A stretch of 64,000 nucleotides of DNA from G963708325 sp963708325 (GCA_963708325.1 OY970203.1:186001-250000), one strand, 5' to 3'; numbered from the stretch's first letter, positions 25,245 through 33,788 are shown. The notes: generated by a model not told the origin, from the sequence alone. Program-made: numbers and translations.

Positions 25245-26576
25245 TCAGCGGTCGGTCAGTGACCGCAGGTCGGCTTCGAAGCCGGGGTAGCTGACCGCGG
25301 CCGCGTCGAAGCCCTCGACGCTGACGCCCTCGCGGGAGGCGAGGCCGGCGATCGCGCCGAGCATCGCCATCCGGTGGTCGCCGCGTGCCTGGAGGGTTCC
25401 CCCCTGCAGCCCGCCGGTGCCGCTGACGGCGAGGCCGTCGGGCAGCCCCTCGATCTCCGCGCCGAGGCCGCGCAGGCCCTCGACCACGGCGGCGATCCGG
25501 TCGGATTCCTTGTGCCGCAGCTCCCCGGCGCCGCGCACGACCGTCTCGCCCTCGGCGAAGCACCCGGCCAGCGCGACGAGCGGCAGCTCGTCGATCGCCA
25601 GCGGCACCTCGCCCGAACCGACCTCCGTGCCGCCCAGCGGCGAGTGACGCGCCACGATCGAGCCGACCGGCTCGCCGCCCTGCTCCCCCTCCCGCTCCGC
25701 CTCGATCGCTGCGCCCATGCGCTCGAGGATCGAGAGCAATCCGGTGCGGGTCGGATTGAGGCCCACTCCGGACAGCTTGATCTCGCTGCCCGGCACGATC
25801 AGGACGGCGACTACGAAGAAGGCCGCCGAGGAGAAGTCGCCCGGGATCTCGATGTCGGGCGGCTCGATCCGCTTCGCCTGCTCGACCGTGATCCGTCGCC
25901 CTCCTCCGGATGGTTCGATCCGCACGTCGACCCCAGCCGCAGTCAGCATCCGCTCGGTGTGGTCTCGCGTCGAAACGGGCTCGATCACGGTGGTCTCCCC
26001 GCCCGCGTTCAGCCCGGCGAACAGGACACAAGACTTCACCTGGGCGCTGGCGACGGGCAGCTCGTACTCGATCCCAGCTAGCTCGCCGCCCTGAATCGAC
26101 AGCGGTGGTACTCCGCCCTTCCTGCAAGTGATGTTGGCGCCCATCCTCCGCAGCGGCTCGACCACCCGGTCGACCGGGCGGCGGCTTATCGAGTCGTCGC
26201 CGAACAGCTCCCATGGGCCACCGTCGCACCCCGCAAGCCAGCCGGGGAGGAGCCGCAGAAGGGTGCCGGCGTTACCGACATCGATGCGCTTCGGCCAAGG
26301 CCCGACACCGCTGCCGCGCAGCCCGACGCCCTGAATTCGCAACTCCACTACACCTTCCGACCGATCTCGCTTGACGTCCGCGCCGAGCTGCTGCGCCGAG
26401 AGCGCTGCCTCAGTCGCCTCCGTGTCGCGGGCGTAGAGGAAATTCGAAATCCGGGTCTGACCGGTCCCCATGGCCGCGATCAGCGCGGCCCGGTGCGAGA
26501 TCGACTTGTCGGCGGGCGGCACGAGCGTGCCCCGCAGCGGTCCGGCGGGGTCAAAGCGCGCCGGCACCATGCTCAC
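25245..26576 (-). CDS. aroA: 3-phosphoshikimate 1-carboxyvinyltransferase (EPSP synthase)
   Basis: 443 residues. It joins PEP to shikimate-3-phosphate. Signatures: PADKSISHRAAL (PEP/S3P site), GNAGTLLRLLPG, and RHKESDRI-like LRHKESDRIAAV near the C-terminus. The GTG start at 26576 overlaps the tyrA stop; ATG at 26570 is an alternative. It is the third enzyme of the aroF-tyrA-aroA operon. The position of the usual glyphosate-sensitivity loop reads GNAGTLLRLLPGWLAG, as in type I-like enzymes; I make no claim on drug sensitivity. Confidence 0.95.
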   Translation of the reverse strand: MSMVPARFDPAGPLRGTLVPPADKSISHRAALIAAMGTGQTRISNFLYARDTEATEAALSAQQLGADVKRDRSEGVVELRIQGVGLRGSGVGPWPKRIDVGNAGTLLRLLPGWLAGCDGGPWELFGDDSISRRPVDRVVEPLRRMGANITCRKGGVPPLSIQGGELAGIEYELPVASAQVKSCVLFAGLNAGGETTVIEPVSTRDHTERMLTAAGVDVRIEPSGGGRRITVEQAKRIEPPDIEIPGDFSSAAFFVVAVLIVPGSEIKLSGVGLNPTRTGLLSILERMGAAIEAEREGEQGGEPVGSIVARHSPLGGTEVGSGEVPLAIDELPLVALAGCFAEGETVVRGAGELRHKESDRIAAVVEGLRGLGAEIEGLPDGLAVSGTGGLQGGTLQARGDHRMAMLGAIAGLASREGVSVEGFDAAAVSYPGFEADLRSLTDR

Positions 26577-27655
26577 TCGCCGCCGACCAGCGATGCGGAG
26601 TGGCCCAGCCCACGCACGAGGTCGAGGGCGCGGGCGGCCTCCTCGTCGCCGGCCACCCAGACCGAGACGGCGCCCGACTTCATGTCGGCGGCGGGGTACA
26701 GCGCCATGTCCTCGATGTTGACCCCGGCACGACCGAGCGCCAGCGCCAGCTCGGCCACCGTCCCGGGCCTGTTCTCGACCACCACTCGCAGCTCGCGCAA
26801 CGGACCGCCGACGAGCTCGCGGTCGAGCAGCCGCTGCCGATCCTCGGCCGCGGCGCGCTGCCAGTCTCCGACCGCGTCGGGGTCCGCGGAGCGGATCAGC
26901 TCGGCGGCCCGGGCCAGGCGCTCGACGATGCCGTCGATCTGGCCCGCGACGGCCTCGCTGTTGGTGGCGAAGATGTCGGCCCAGATCGCCGGGTTGGCGC
27001 CCGCCACCCGGGTGGTGTCGCGAAAGCTCGGGCCGACGTCGGGCAATCGCTCGCCGTCACCGGCGAGCGTCGCCGCCGCCTGGCCGGCGAGGGCGTTGGC
27101 GATCACGTGCGGCAGATGGCTGAGCGTGGCCATGATCGCGTCATGGCCGGCGACGTCGATCGCCTGGGGCCGGGCGCCGAGGTCGGCGACCACCCGCTGC
27201 AGGCGGTCGTAGAGCACCCCGCTTGAGCGCTCCGTCGGCGTCAGGTACCAGCGCGCCCCGTCGAAGAGGTCCTCGCGAGCGTTCTCGACGCCCGAGGTCT
27301 CGGCCCCGGCCAGCGGGTGGCCGCCGATGAACCGCTCGCTGCGGGCCACGCGGCCGACCAGCTCGCGCTTGGTCGAGCCGACGTCGCTGACCACCGTGTC
27401 CGGCCCGGTGGCCTCGAGCGCCGCTCCGACGAGATCGGGCAGGGCGCCGACGGGAGCGGCGCAGAAGACCGCCTCGGCGTCGGCGACCGCCTCGGCGAGG
27501 GAGGGCGGCGCCGCGTCGACCGCGCCCAGCTCCAGGGCGCGGTCGATCGTCGCCCGGTTGGGATCGAATCCGACCACCTCGGCGCCCATACGGCTGCGCG
27601 CGGCGAGCCCGATCGAGCCGCCGATCAGGCCGACGCCGAGGACGGCGATCTTCAT
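26573..27655 (-). CDS. tyrA: Prephenate dehydrogenase with C-terminal ACT domain
   Basis: 360 residues. The NAD-binding motif is VLGVGLIGGSIGLA (5-18). The catalytic part includes VSDVGSTKRELV and FIGGHPLAGAETSGVENA with the substrate-binding His. From about 282 an ACT domain follows (LRELRVVVENRPGTVAELA), which commonly mediates feedback by tyrosine. It converts prephenate to 4-hydroxyphenylpyruvate. Together with AroH (chorismate mutase) and HisC (possible aromatic aminotransferase) nearby, all steps from chorismate to tyrosine are encoded within 4 kb. It lies 25 nt after aroF. Confidence 0.94.
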   Translation of the reverse strand: MKIAVLGVGLIGGSIGLAARSRMGAEVVGFDPNRATIDRALELGAVDAAPPSLAEAVADAEAVFCAAPVGALPDLVGAALEATGPDTVVSDVGSTKRELVGRVARSERFIGGHPLAGAETSGVENAREDLFDGARWYLTPTERSSGVLYDRLQRVVADLGARPQAIDVAGHDAIMATLSHLPHVIANALAGQAAATLAGDGERLPDVGPSFRDTTRVAGANPAIWADIFATNSEAVAGQIDGIVERLARAAELIRSADPDAVGDWQRAAAEDRQRLLDRELVGGPLRELRVVVENRPGTVAELALALGRAGVNIEDMALYPAADMKSGAVSVWVAGDEEAARALDLVRGLGHSASLVGGE

Positions 27656-27680
27656 GCGCTTCGGGCGCTCGGCGCTCGCG

Positions 27681-28706
27681 CTATACGCGCGAGAGCTCCT
27701 TGCCGGCCACCTCGGCGACCCGCTCGACCTGCTCCGCGTACTCCGCGAACCTCGCCGTCGGCAGGGCCTGCGGCCCGTCGCAGATCGCCTCCTCCGGCTC
27801 GTTGTGGACCTCGACGATGATCCCGTCGGCGCCTGCCGCAGCGGCGGCCAGGGACATCGGCTCGACCCAGTCGCGGCGACCGGCGGCGTGCGAGGGATCG
27901 ACGATCACCGGCAGGTGCGTGAGCTCCTTCAAGGCCGGGATCGCCAGCAGATCGAGCGTGAACCGGTAGGCGGTCTCGAACGTGCGGATGCCGCGCTCGC
28001 ACAGCATCACGTCGGTGTTTCCTTCCTTGAGCACGTACTCGGCCGCCATCAGCAGCTCGTCGAGAGTCGCCGAGAGCCCGCGCTTGATCATCACCGGCCG
28101 GCCGGCGCGGCCGATCTCTGCCAGCAGCGGGTAGTTCTGCATGTTGCGGGCGCCGACCTGGATAACGTCGGCGACCTCGAGCACGTCATCGATGTCGCGA
28201 GCGTCCATCAGCTCGGTCACGATCGGCAGCCCGGTCTCCTCCTTTGCCTCCAGCAGCATCCGCAGGCCCTCCTGGCCGAGGCCCTGGAAGCTGTACGGCG
28301 AGGTCCGCGGCTTGTAGGCGCCGCCGCGCAGCATCGTCGCTCCGGCGTCCGCCACGCAGCGGGCAACCGTCAGGGTCTGGTCGCGGCCTTCCACCGTGCA
28401 GGGGCCGGCGATCAGCGCGAAGTGGTCGCCGCCCACCTTTCGGCCATCGACCTCGAGCACGCTGCGCTCGCCCTTGCGGAACTGCACCGAGGCGAGCTTG
28501 TAGGGCTTCAGGATCGGCACCAGGTGGTCCACGCCGGGCGCTCCCTCGAGGCCCAGGTCGGCCACCCTGTCGCGGTCGCCGATCGCTCCGATCACGGTCA
28601 GCAGCTCGCCCTTGGAGACATGGGCCGAGCAGCCGACCGACTCGACCCGGTCGACCACCGCGGAGATCTGCTCCTCGGTCGCCCCCTCTTTCATCACGAT
28701 CATCAT
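27681..28706 (-). CDS. aroF: 3-deoxy-7-phosphoheptulonate synthase, AroA-I-beta type with N-terminal ferredoxin-like domain
   Basis: 341 residues. The first enzyme of the shikimate pathway, joining PEP and erythrose-4-phosphate. An N-terminal ferredoxin-like regulatory domain (MIVMKEGATEEQISAVVDRV) precedes the barrel: FALIAGPCTVEGRDQ, RGGAYKPRTSPYSFQGLG, VMIKRGLSATLDELLM and PVIVDPSHAAGRRD. This type, as in Thermotoga and many Gram-positives, is controlled by tyrosine or phenylalanine through the extra domain. Two ATGs (28706, 28703) follow AAAGG. A 30-codon aromatic-rich leader ORF lies upstream (28852-28944), suggesting additional attenuation control of the whole aroF-tyrA-aroA operon. Confidence 0.94.
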   Translation of the reverse strand: MMIVMKEGATEEQISAVVDRVESVGCSAHVSKGELLTVIGAIGDRDRVADLGLEGAPGVDHLVPILKPYKLASVQFRKGERSVLEVDGRKVGGDHFALIAGPCTVEGRDQTLTVARCVADAGATMLRGGAYKPRTSPYSFQGLGQEGLRMLLEAKEETGLPIVTELMDARDIDDVLEVADVIQVGARNMQNYPLLAEIGRAGRPVMIKRGLSATLDELLMAAEYVLKEGNTDVMLCERGIRTFETAYRFTLDLLAIPALKELTHLPVIVDPSHAAGRRDWVEPMSLAAAAAGADGIIVEVHNEPEEAICDGPQALPTARFAEYAEQVERVAEVAGKELSRV

Positions 28707-28767
28707 CGAATGGAACCTTTCTCGAACGCTCGCAAAATCCTACTTTCTGGCATCAACGCTGCGGAAA

Positions 28768-28852
28768 GGCCTCGTGCGTGAGACGCAGTCGGCCGGTGTC
28801 GGCGTCCGGTGTGCTTCTCGTCTGCGGGCCGCGGGGGCCGGGGCCGGACGCC
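28768..28852 (-). promoter_or_regulatory. Inverted repeats of a predicted aromatic attenuator
   Basis: On the minus strand a 9-bp perfect stem GGCGTCCGG (28844-28852) / CCGGACGCC (28801-28809) begins at the leader stop codon and has a 34-nt loop. Downstream, GGCC...TGCGT-CTC-ACGCA...GGCC (28768-28794) can fold into a second hairpin followed by TTTCC. A ribosome stalled on the aromatic codons would cover the first arm of the upstream stem. The mutually exclusive antiterminator pairing is not resolved, and the downstream T-run is short. Confidence 0.5.
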
Positions 28853-28944
28853 TAGGTAAATCGCCAGAAGTAGAAGTAGGCACGCCGGCGGGCGCCAGTG
28901 AGGGCGGCGCTGGTCATCGATCCGTGCGTGCCGTCGCTTCGCAT
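28852..28944 (-). CDS. Aromatic-rich leader peptide of the aroF operon
   Basis: A 30-codon ORF, MRSDGTHGSM...RRAYFYFWRFT, ends with seven codons encoding Y-F-Y-F-W-R-F, so six of seven are aromatic. Its ATG has a strong Shine-Dalgarno (AAAGGAAGG, ending 3 nt before the ATG). It lies 45 nt after hisC and 146 nt before aroF, in a region otherwise without genes, and its stop codon abuts a 9-bp inverted repeat. The pattern is that of an attenuator leader that senses charged Phe, Tyr and Trp tRNAs. The peptide itself is unlikely to have another role. Function is inferred from sequence; the ORF is clear. Confidence 0.75.
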   Translation of the reverse strand: MRSDGTHGSMTSAALTGARRRAYFYFWRFT

Positions 28945-28988
28945 CTGCCTTCCTTTGTAGCAGGCGCCGCCCGTTTGCGCCAACGAAC

Positions 28989-30098
28989 CTATTTCGGCGC
29001 TGCGGCCAGCACCGCCCGGAGCGCCTCGACGAAGCGCTCGTTCTCGCGCCGCGTGCCGTACGTGACACGGATGTGACCCGGCCCGCCCAGCGGGGTGCCG
29101 GCGCGCACCATCACGCCGCGCCGGGCGAGCCCGGCAACCACCTCGCCCTCGTCGCGGTCGCCGAGGTCTATCCAGGAGAAGTTCGCCTGCGTCTCGGCGG
29201 TGGAGAGGCCGAGACCGCGCACCGCCTGCTCCGTCCAGACGCGCTCGACGAGGTTTCGCTCCACGCGGCTGACGACGTCGTCCTGGTGCAGGATCGCCTC
29301 CGCCGCGGCGGCCTGGGCGATCGCGTTGACGCTGAACGGCTGGCGGACCGCGTCGACGGCGGCTCGGAAGGCGGGCGAGCAGAGCGCGAAGCCGGTCCGC
29401 AGCCCGGCAAGCCCGTAGCACTTGCTGAACGTCCGCAGCAGGACGAGGTTCGGGTGCGACGGCAGCAGGTCGACGGTGGCATCGGGGTCGTCGGTGGCCT
29501 GGAACTCGACGTAGGCCTCGTCGAGGATGACGGTGACGTGGTCCGGCACGCGCCCGCAGAAGGCCGCCACGCGCTCGGCGGGCAGGTAGGTGCCCGTGGG
29601 GTTGTTCGGGTTGCAGACGAGCAGGAGCTGCGTGGCCGCCGTGATCTCGTCCAGGATCGCCTCGAGGTCGTGCTCCTCGGCCGTGTTCAGGCCGACCCGG
29701 ATCTCCCGCGCCCCCGACAGGGCCGCCAGGTGCGGGTACATCGAGAAGGCGGGCCAGGCGTAGACGATCTCCGCGCCAGGCTCGCAGAGCGCCTCGCACG
29801 CGGCGAGCAGGATCTCGCAGGAGCCGTTGCCGACGGCGATCCTGGCCGGGTCGGTGTCGAAGCGGTCGGCGATCCGGCGGCGCAGCTGCGACGCCCCCGC
29901 GTCCGGGTACCGGTTGACGCCGGCCGCCGCCTCGCGGATCGCCTCGACGACGGCGGGGTGTGGGGGGAAGGGCGACTCGTTGGAGGCGAGCTTGACGACG
30001 TCGGCGCCGTCGCCGGCGGCCTCGCGGCCTGCCTCGATCGTGCCGCCGGCCTCGTAGTGCGGCATGCGGGCGAGCTTCTCGGCGAACGTCACGGTCAC
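28989..30098 (-). CDS. hisC: Histidinol-phosphate / aromatic aminotransferase (HisC family)
   Basis: 369 residues of a fold type I PLP enzyme. Landmarks: LASNESPFPPHPAV, NPNNPTGTYLPAERV, ILDEAYVEF, and the PLP-lysine segment LLRTFSKCYGLAGLRTGFAL. HisC makes histidinol phosphate, but the family also contains aromatic aminotransferases. Here it lies between aroH (chorismate mutase) and the aroF-tyrA operon, with no other his genes in the window, so a role as phenylalanine/tyrosine aminotransferase is plausible. GTG at 30098 is chosen. Its end is 45 nt before the leader peptide. Confidence 0.85.
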   Translation of the reverse strand: MTVTFAEKLARMPHYEAGGTIEAGREAAGDGADVVKLASNESPFPPHPAVVEAIREAAAGVNRYPDAGASQLRRRIADRFDTDPARIAVGNGSCEILLAACEALCEPGAEIVYAWPAFSMYPHLAALSGAREIRVGLNTAEEHDLEAILDEITAATQLLLVCNPNNPTGTYLPAERVAAFCGRVPDHVTVILDEAYVEFQATDDPDATVDLLPSHPNLVLLRTFSKCYGLAGLRTGFALCSPAFRAAVDAVRQPFSVNAIAQAAAAEAILHQDDVVSRVERNLVERVWTEQAVRGLGLSTAETQANFSWIDLGDRDEGEVVAGLARRGVMVRAGTPLGGPGHIRVTYGTRRENERFVEALRAVLAAAPK

Positions 30099-30141
30099 GC
30101 CGCCATTGTTGCGTCTGCGCGCCGCGGTTGCGGTCGGGTGC

Positions 30142-30522
30142 CTACTGGGCCGCGCCGAGGTCCGAGCGCAGCTGCTGGGCCTCGCCCAGGTAGGCGTGCG
30201 CCGGCACGTGGTCGTCGGCGGCGTAGTAATGCACGAGGACGCGGATCACGCCCCGCATCGCCCCGGGGACGTCGAGCTCGCGCGTGCACAGCAGCGGCAC
30301 CGCGTCCAGCCCGATCTTGCGCGCGGCGACGGCCGGGAACTCGGCGTTGAGGTCTGCGGTGGAGGTGAAGATGCAGCTGACGATGCGATCGGCAGGCAGC
30401 TCGTTTCGCTTCATCAGCTCGGCCATCAGCTCACCCGCCGCGGCGACGATCGCCTCGACGTCATTCGAGCTGACCTTGACCGCGCCGCGCAGCGCGTAGA
30501 GCCGCTCGCCGGCGCCCATCAT
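30142..30522 (-). CDS. aroH: Chorismate mutase, AroH class
   Basis: 126 residues, the trimeric pseudo-alpha/beta-barrel class typified by B. subtilis AroH. Signatures: LRGAVKVSSNDVEAIVAA, LPADRIVSCIFTSTADLNAEFPAVAAR (active-site Arg) and PLLCTRELDVPGAM, RVLVHYYA. It isomerises chorismate to prephenate, the branch point to Phe and Tyr. GGAGG lies directly upstream of tandem ATGs (30522 and 30519). It sits 43 nt before hisC and 25 nt after the pseudouridine synthase gene. Confidence 0.95.
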   Translation of the reverse strand: MMGAGERLYALRGAVKVSSNDVEAIVAAAGELMAELMKRNELPADRIVSCIFTSTADLNAEFPAVAARKIGLDAVPLLCTRELDVPGAMRGVIRVLVHYYAADDHVPAHAYLGEAQQLRSDLGAAQ

Positions 30523-30547
30523 CGGCCTCCGCTGCTTCGCTTGCCCG

Positions 30548-31243
30548 TCACGGGCGGGAATCTTCCCAGAGGCGGGCGACCTCGTCCTCGCCCAGCCGCC
30601 GCGCCTCGCCCGGCCCGAGGTCGCCCAGCTCGAGTCGGCCGATTCCGACCCGCCGCAGCGCGGTCACCCGGTTGCCGATCGCCTCCGCCATCCGCTTGAC
30701 CTGGCGCTTTCGGCCCTCGCGCATGACGATCTCGACCTCGCGCTCGCCCACCCGCTCGACCGCCGCCGGCGCCGCCGGCCCGTCATTCAGGCGCACGCCG
30801 CGGCGCAGGCGCTCGAGGTCGCGCTCCGCCGGCGGCCTGGCCAGGGTGGCGCGGTAGGTGCGGGGAACGCCGTAGCGCGGATGCATCAGCCGGTTGGCCA
30901 GCTCGCCGTCGTTGGAGAGCAGGATCAGGCCGGTGGCGTCGGCGTCGAGCCGCCCGACCGGGAACAGGCGCGCCGGCGAGTCCACGAGGTCCACCACCGC
31001 GCGGCGCCGGCCCGGCTCGCGGGCGGTCGAGACCACGCCGGCCGGCTTGTTGAGCGCCCACACCTCCGGCGCTTCCTCGATCACGGCGCGCCCGTCGAGG
31101 CGCACGTCGTCGGCCGCGGAGACGTCGCGGGCGGGGTCGGTCACGGTCTCGCCGGCGACCGCGACGCGGCCGGCGGCGACGAGATCCTCGGCCGCGCGCC
31201 GCGAGGCGACGCCGCAGCGCGCTAGGTATCTGGCGAGGCGCAC
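30548..31243 (-). CDS. rRNA pseudouridine synthase, RsuA/RluB family
   Basis: 231 residues. An N-terminal S4 RNA-binding domain (RLARYLARCGVASRRAAEDLV) is followed by the catalytic domain with FPVGRLDADATGLILLSND, where the Asp is the catalytic residue, and EGRKRQVKRMAEAIG near the end. Such enzymes modify 16S or 23S rRNA. In Gram-positives the gene commonly follows scpB, as it does here after a lipoprotein gene. A GTG at 31243 gives the full S4 domain. RsuA versus RluB specificity cannot be decided. Confidence 0.92.
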   Translation of the reverse strand: MRLARYLARCGVASRRAAEDLVAAGRVAVAGETVTDPARDVSAADDVRLDGRAVIEEAPEVWALNKPAGVVSTAREPGRRRAVVDLVDSPARLFPVGRLDADATGLILLSNDGELANRLMHPRYGVPRTYRATLARPPAERDLERLRRGVRLNDGPAAPAAVERVGEREVEIVMREGRKRQVKRMAEAIGNRVTALRRVGIGRLELGDLGPGEARRLGEDEVARLWEDSRP

Positions 31244-31255
31244 GCGAGCGGGCGC

Positions 31256-31762
31256 TCAGTCGGGGACCAGCGCCGCCTGGGCCGGCTCCTCGCGAAGGTA
31301 ACGGCGCAGTCCCGCGTTGACGCGGTCGCTGGCGTCGAGCACGGCTGTCGCGTCACCGGCCGAGAGGGCCCCGCCCAGCGTCCGGCGCAGCGCCGGCAGC
31401 AGGATCCGCTTCAGCCTGGCGAGGCTGCGGCTGCGAGGCTCGAGCTGGTCCAGGGCGCTCTCGGCGGCGCGCAGCTGCCGCACGCCGGCCCGCGGCGCGG
31501 CCGATCCTCGCCTGGAGCTGATCGCCCGCGCCCGGATCAGGCCCGACGTGGTGGCGATCTGGTAGTAGGCGGCGCGGTCCACCGAGGGAATCGCCTTGGC
31601 GGCCTCCGCGCGCTCGCGCGCCTCGCGCTCCGCCTCGCTGCCGCCGCCGACCTCCTCCCCCGCCTTCGCCTCGGCCCGGCGCTCGGCCGATCCCTCGGAT
31701 CCCCCGCCGCAGGCACCCAGGGCGAGCGCGAGGGCCAGCAGCGCGACCGCGGACCGGTGCAT
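31256..31762 (-). CDS. Predicted lipoprotein of unknown function
   Basis: 168 residues. The N-terminus MHRSAVALLALALALGACGGGS is a lipoprotein signal peptide with a lipobox ending at Cys18. Next come a charged, Glu/Ala-rich linker (SAERRAEAKAGEE) and a helical domain with conserved-looking YYQIATTSGLIRARAIS and ALDQLEPRSRSLARLK. No known family is recognised. It is 12 nt upstream of the pseudouridine synthase gene and divergent from the large secreted protein. The ATG at 31762 is chosen because it starts the signal peptide. Confidence 0.65.
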   Translation of the reverse strand: MHRSAVALLALALALGACGGGSEGSAERRAEAKAGEEVGGGSEAEREARERAEAAKAIPSVDRAAYYQIATTSGLIRARAISSRRGSAAPRAGVRQLRAAESALDQLEPRSRSLARLKRILLPALRRTLGGALSAGDATAVLDASDRVNAGLRRYLREEPAQAALVPD

Positions 31763-31820
31763 GCGGCGAAGATACCGCCCGCACGCAGTAGCATCGCCGC
31801 ACACGGAGGTGCCGGTGCCG

Positions 31821-33788
31821 ATGTCGAGAGCCAAGCGCTTGGGGGGCAGGAGGCGCGTCCGGCTGCTCGCGATCGCCGCGCTCTCGGCCGCAGCGTTGCT
31901 CACGATCGTAGCCCCGGGTGCCGCCGCCGGGCAGGACCCGGCTCCGCTGACCCGGCCCGACGCCATCCAGCAGCCGCTCGACGATGGCTGCCATCGCAAT
32001 CCGGCCGGCTTTCTCGACTTCACCGAGCCGGAGTGGGTGTTCGTCTACAGCCACGAGTCGTTCAATCCGGACCCGGCGAAGGCCCGCGTGGTGACCGGTC
32101 ATGCCGACTTCTCCGACCTCGCCAGCGGCGACCTCCCGGAGTCCCACAACGTCTACGACTTCAACACCGACGTCACCCCCGACCCGGGCTACGGCTACCT
32201 GGTCGGCGGCGACCCGGCCGACCACACCGGAAACTTCGGCGACACCGGCGGGCTCCACGTCGAGTGGGAGAGCGGCACCCTGCCTCGCTACGCCTGGATC
32301 GACGCCGGCGACCGGGTGAAGCTGTGGGGGTCCTGGATCTGGGACTGCGGCCATTGGGAGCAGGGCTTCACCGCCGATCCCAACGACCCCTCCGGCAGCG
32401 CGATCCACGACACCGACTACTTCCTGCCCGGCACCGACCAGACCGGGACGCTGCGCGGGGAGGGCACCGAGTTCCACCCGATGCAGGCGGTTGTCGCCTT
32501 CCGCCAGACGCCCTTCCGGCCCGAGGTGGCCGAGACCGAGGCGGACGTGTTCATGTCGAGCCGGGGCACCCCCGCCTACGCCGCCGCCAAGTGCGCCCTC
32601 GAGCATCCGGCTCCGCTGCCGCCCGCCAGCTACGGCCCGGACTGGGTGGCGTGTGCGAACGACCCCGCGAACGAGCGCCAGCCGGTGAACGACCGCGACT
32701 ATACGTTCTTCGTCCCCGCTCCGCCGAAGCCGTCCCCCGACGCGACGCTGCGCTATCGCGTCGAGGACGTCACCCACGGCAACGGCCCCCAGGAAGTGGT
32801 GCGGCCGCGACCGAACGGGATCCGCGTCACCGTCCCCTTCGCGGGCTTCGGCGGCGACACCGGCACGCTGTCCTACGGCAAGAGCTTCTTCGTCGGCTGG
32901 GACGGGTCCGTGCAGAGCTATCCGGCCCGGGTTCGGATCACGCTGAAGAAGCTCACCGTCCACGACTCGCTCGACGACCCCAATCCCCCCGACACCTCCC
33001 TCGGGGTGCCCCCGGGCGAATACAACCTCTACATGGACATAAACGGCGACTGGCTGTACCTCAACGACCTCGCACCCGGCCTGAACGCCGTCGACGACGG
33101 CCAGGGCTTCGATCTCAACCACGCCGTCGACCTCAACGTGCCGAACGGCAAGGGCCTCTCGCTTCTCGTCGACGGACGCGAGTGCGACCTGCCCAAGATC
33201 GCGCCCTGCCCGGTGACGTCCGAGGCCGCCGAGGACAACGACAACCCGGGCGACGGCACGGCATCCTTCGGCTCCGTCAACGCGGCCCTCGGCGACCACA
33301 CCCTGACCTCCTCGGCGGGCCACTGGGACATGACCTACAACGTCAGCCTGCTGCAGCCGGGCGGCAGCCGCTGCTTCGACACGTTCCTCCCCCGTTCGCG
33401 CATCCGCCGTGCAGGCGCGCACTTCGCCGCAGACCGCTTCCTGCTCGCCGGCTCCGCCAGCGATCGCCGCTGCAGCGGCTCCGGCAAGGCACCGCGACGG
33501 GTGCGCGTCTCGGTGGCACGCCTGGTGCCGCCGCTCCCCGGGACCCCCAACCGCCACCACGAGCACGACCGCTGCCGGTTCCTGCAGCGCAGCGGGAGCT
33601 TCTCGGAGGCGCGGTCCTGCCAGCGGATCGGGTTCCTCACCGCCCACGGCACCTCCAGCTGGAGCTTCGTTCACCGCGCCAGCGTCACCGCCGGCGACTA
33701 TCTGGTGCGCACGCGCGCGGTCGACCGGGCGGGCAACGTCGAGTACGCCAACCTTCGCCGCAACCGCCTCGTCCTGACGGTTCGCTGA
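31821..33788 (+). CDS. Large secreted protein, function unknown
   Basis: 655 residues with an N-terminal signal peptide (SRAKRLGGRRRVRLLAIAA..., cleavage near AAAGQD). The mature protein is rich in Asp, Gly, Pro and Trp. It contains WVFVYSHESFNPDPAKARVV, HADFSDLASGDLPESHNVYDFN, WIWDCGHWEQGF and NLYMDINGDWLYLNDLAPGLN, features of a beta-rich extracellular fold with possible calcium-binding Asp clusters. The last 75 residues (GDYLVRTRAVDRAGNVE) look like an Ig-like or fibronectin-like repeat often found at the C-terminus of actinobacterial exoproteins. GGAGGT precedes the ATG by 10 nt; in-frame GTGs (31809, 31815) are alternatives. No enzyme motif is recognised. Confidence 0.65.
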   Translation: MSRAKRLGGRRRVRLLAIAALSAAALLTIVAPGAAAGQDPAPLTRPDAIQQPLDDGCHRNPAGFLDFTEPEWVFVYSHESFNPDPAKARVVTGHADFSDLASGDLPESHNVYDFNTDVTPDPGYGYLVGGDPADHTGNFGDTGGLHVEWESGTLPRYAWIDAGDRVKLWGSWIWDCGHWEQGFTADPNDPSGSAIHDTDYFLPGTDQTGTLRGEGTEFHPMQAVVAFRQTPFRPEVAETEADVFMSSRGTPAYAAAKCALEHPAPLPPASYGPDWVACANDPANERQPVNDRDYTFFVPAPPKPSPDATLRYRVEDVTHGNGPQEVVRPRPNGIRVTVPFAGFGGDTGTLSYGKSFFVGWDGSVQSYPARVRITLKKLTVHDSLDDPNPPDTSLGVPPGEYNLYMDINGDWLYLNDLAPGLNAVDDGQGFDLNHAVDLNVPNGKGLSLLVDGRECDLPKIAPCPVTSEAAEDNDNPGDGTASFGSVNAALGDHTLTSSAGHWDMTYNVSLLQPGGSRCFDTFLPRSRIRRAGAHFAADRFLLAGSASDRRCSGSGKAPRRVRVSVARLVPPLPGTPNRHHEHDRCRFLQRSGSFSEARSCQRIGFLTAHGTSSWSFVHRASVTAGDYLVRTRAVDRAGNVEYANLRRNRLVLTVR

